Source: Triatoma infestans (Eukaryota > Arthropoda > Insecta > Hemiptera > Reduviidae). Taken from it: 64,000 nucleotides of DNA. Position 1 is the stretch's first letter. The number at the start of each line of letters is the position of its first letter. A program made the translations under genes and the position numbers. Under the pieces are notes generated by a model, which saw only the letters and a list, made by a program, of their open reading frames with translations, did not search any database and was not told the DNA's origin. The DNA lies in contig JAAEAF010001087.1 of assembly GCA_011037195.1 (NCBI GenBank), positions 119,516-183,515 on the forward strand, read 5' to 3'. Of this stretch, positions 63,423-64,000 are shown in pieces.

Positions 63423-64000
63423 ATGAATGATTCCGAAACAGATGATTCTTTAACAAAAATACAAGAATGCCTGGGTGAAGAATCTTTAAAAGATAAATTG
63501 GAAGTAATTGAGAAGGATGAAGAAATTAGTAAAGATGAAGACCAAGAGGAAGATGATAAAGAATCTGAAGAAGAAAAAGAAACGATAAAAATAGTGAATA
63601 ATAATGATGAAGAAATTGGTAAAGACGAAGACCAAGAGGAAGAAGATAAAGAATCGATAAAAGAAGAAGGAGCGATAAAAATGGTGAACAATAATGAGGA
63701 AGAAATTGAGGAGGATGAAGAAATTGGTAAAGACAAAGACCAAGAGGAAGAAGATAAAGAATCGATAAAAGAAGAAGGAGCGATAAAAATGGTGAACAAT
63801 AATGAGGAAGAAATTGAGGAGGATGAAGAAATTGGTAAAGACAAAGACCAAGAGGAAGAAGATAAAGAATCGATAAAAGAAGAAGGAGCGATAAAAATAG
63901 TGAATAATAATGAGGAAGAAATTGAGGAGGATGAAGAAATTGACAAAGACCAAGAGGAAGAAGATAAAGACTCGATAAAAGAAGAAGGAGCGATAAAAAT
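63423..64000 (+). CDS. Acidic tandem-repeat ORF, probably gag-region of the LTR element, partial
   Basis: Open from ATG 63423 to the window edge (192 codons). It begins MNDSETDDSLTKIQECLGEE and then consists of D/E/K-rich repeats with KDEDQEEEDKESIKEEG as the kernel and VNNNEEEIEEDEEI as spacer. Successive units are 30, 36, 36 and 34 residues (the word CGATAAAA recurs at 63583, 63673, 63781, 63889 and 63991). No known domain; low complexity, probably disordered. An earlier ATG at 63409 (MSKKK) stops after five codons in another frame, separated by a run of nine A. Position 240 bp after a 5' LTR suggests a gag-like protein, but a host gene is not excluded. Confidence 0.5.
   Translation, partial: MNDSETDDSLTKIQECLGEESLKDKLEVIEKDEEISKDEDQEEDDKESEEEKETIKIVNNNDEEIGKDEDQEEEDKESIKEEGAIKMVNNNEEEIEEDEEIGKDKDQEEEDKESIKEEGAIKMVNNNEEEIEEDEEIGKDKDQEEEDKESIKEEGAIKIVNNNEEEIEEDEEIDKDQEEEDKDSIKEEGAIK
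63583..64000. repeat. Coding minisatellite, 90-108 bp units
   Basis: Four nearly identical in-frame units; two of 108 bp differ by only a few bases, suggesting recent expansion. Confidence 0.9.

Noticed and set aside
63404..63946. Long serine- and phenylalanine-rich minus-strand frames opposite the acidic repeat
   Set aside because: They are the antisense shadow of the E/D/K repeats and follow their periodicity; no upstream signal.
20839..64000. Homeobox exons of the Phox2-type gene
   Set aside because: I looked for codings of WFQNRRAK and of the KRKQRR start on the + strand and found none by eye. A profile search would be decisive.

Overview
This window is nuclear DNA of an animal, most likely an insect. 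It is AT-rich and full of A/T homopolymers. It carries the first coding exon of a Phox2-type homeobox gene, surrounded by remains of transposon groups common in arthropods: several LINE clades, BEL/Pao, mariner, Tc1-like, PIF/Harbinger, Helitron and tRNA-derived SINEs. I cannot fix the order; a hemipteran-like insect is a guess. Only one host exon is recognisable. Nearly everything else is transposon sequence, mostly broken and often nested.

Layout. 1-5300: Tigger-like transposase tail, LINE reverse transcriptase remnant, a RepA element, a BEL/Pao integrase fragment and a LINE with RNase H (family L-A). 5530-9300: RepA copies, one holding a well preserved 5'-truncated LINE (L-B) and one holding a solo-LTR-like insert. 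10200-17620: ribozyme-bearing palindrome FB1, SINE, a LINE split by a 510-bp insert, and a LINE of the restriction-like-endonuclease type. 20215-20838: promoter-like DNA and Phox2 exon 1 on the + strand. No homeobox exon is seen downstream, so the remaining 43 kb would be first intron if the assembly is continuous. 21660-22420: 83-bp satellite. 24400-36200: dense cluster of ribozyme palindromes (FB1-FB4), with an assembly gap at 27139-27468. 38600-48650: LINE tails, Tc1-like, Harbinger and Helitron remnants, and a TIR element carrying a SINE. 49600-58700: RepA copies, second L-B and Tc1-like copies, a reverse-transcriptase LINE lodged inside a ribozyme palindrome, a Jockey-like LINE tail and a mariner relic. 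59000-61080: LTR remnants. 62890-64000: a 5' LTR, a likely primer-binding site and an acidic tandem-repeat ORF that runs off the right edge.

Main discovery. At least three dispersed families (FB1, FB2, FB3) share one plan: a palindrome whose two arms each carry a type I hammerhead-ribozyme motif pointing outward, a one-sided extension of about 32-36 nt, and direct target-site duplications of 11-15 bp. Stem II differs between families yet stays paired. This fits Penelope-like retroelements reduced to inverted pLTR halves without an ORF. A second theme is parasitism among elements: one SINE family occurs with two different 3' tails, and one of those tails matches the 3' end of LINE L-A.
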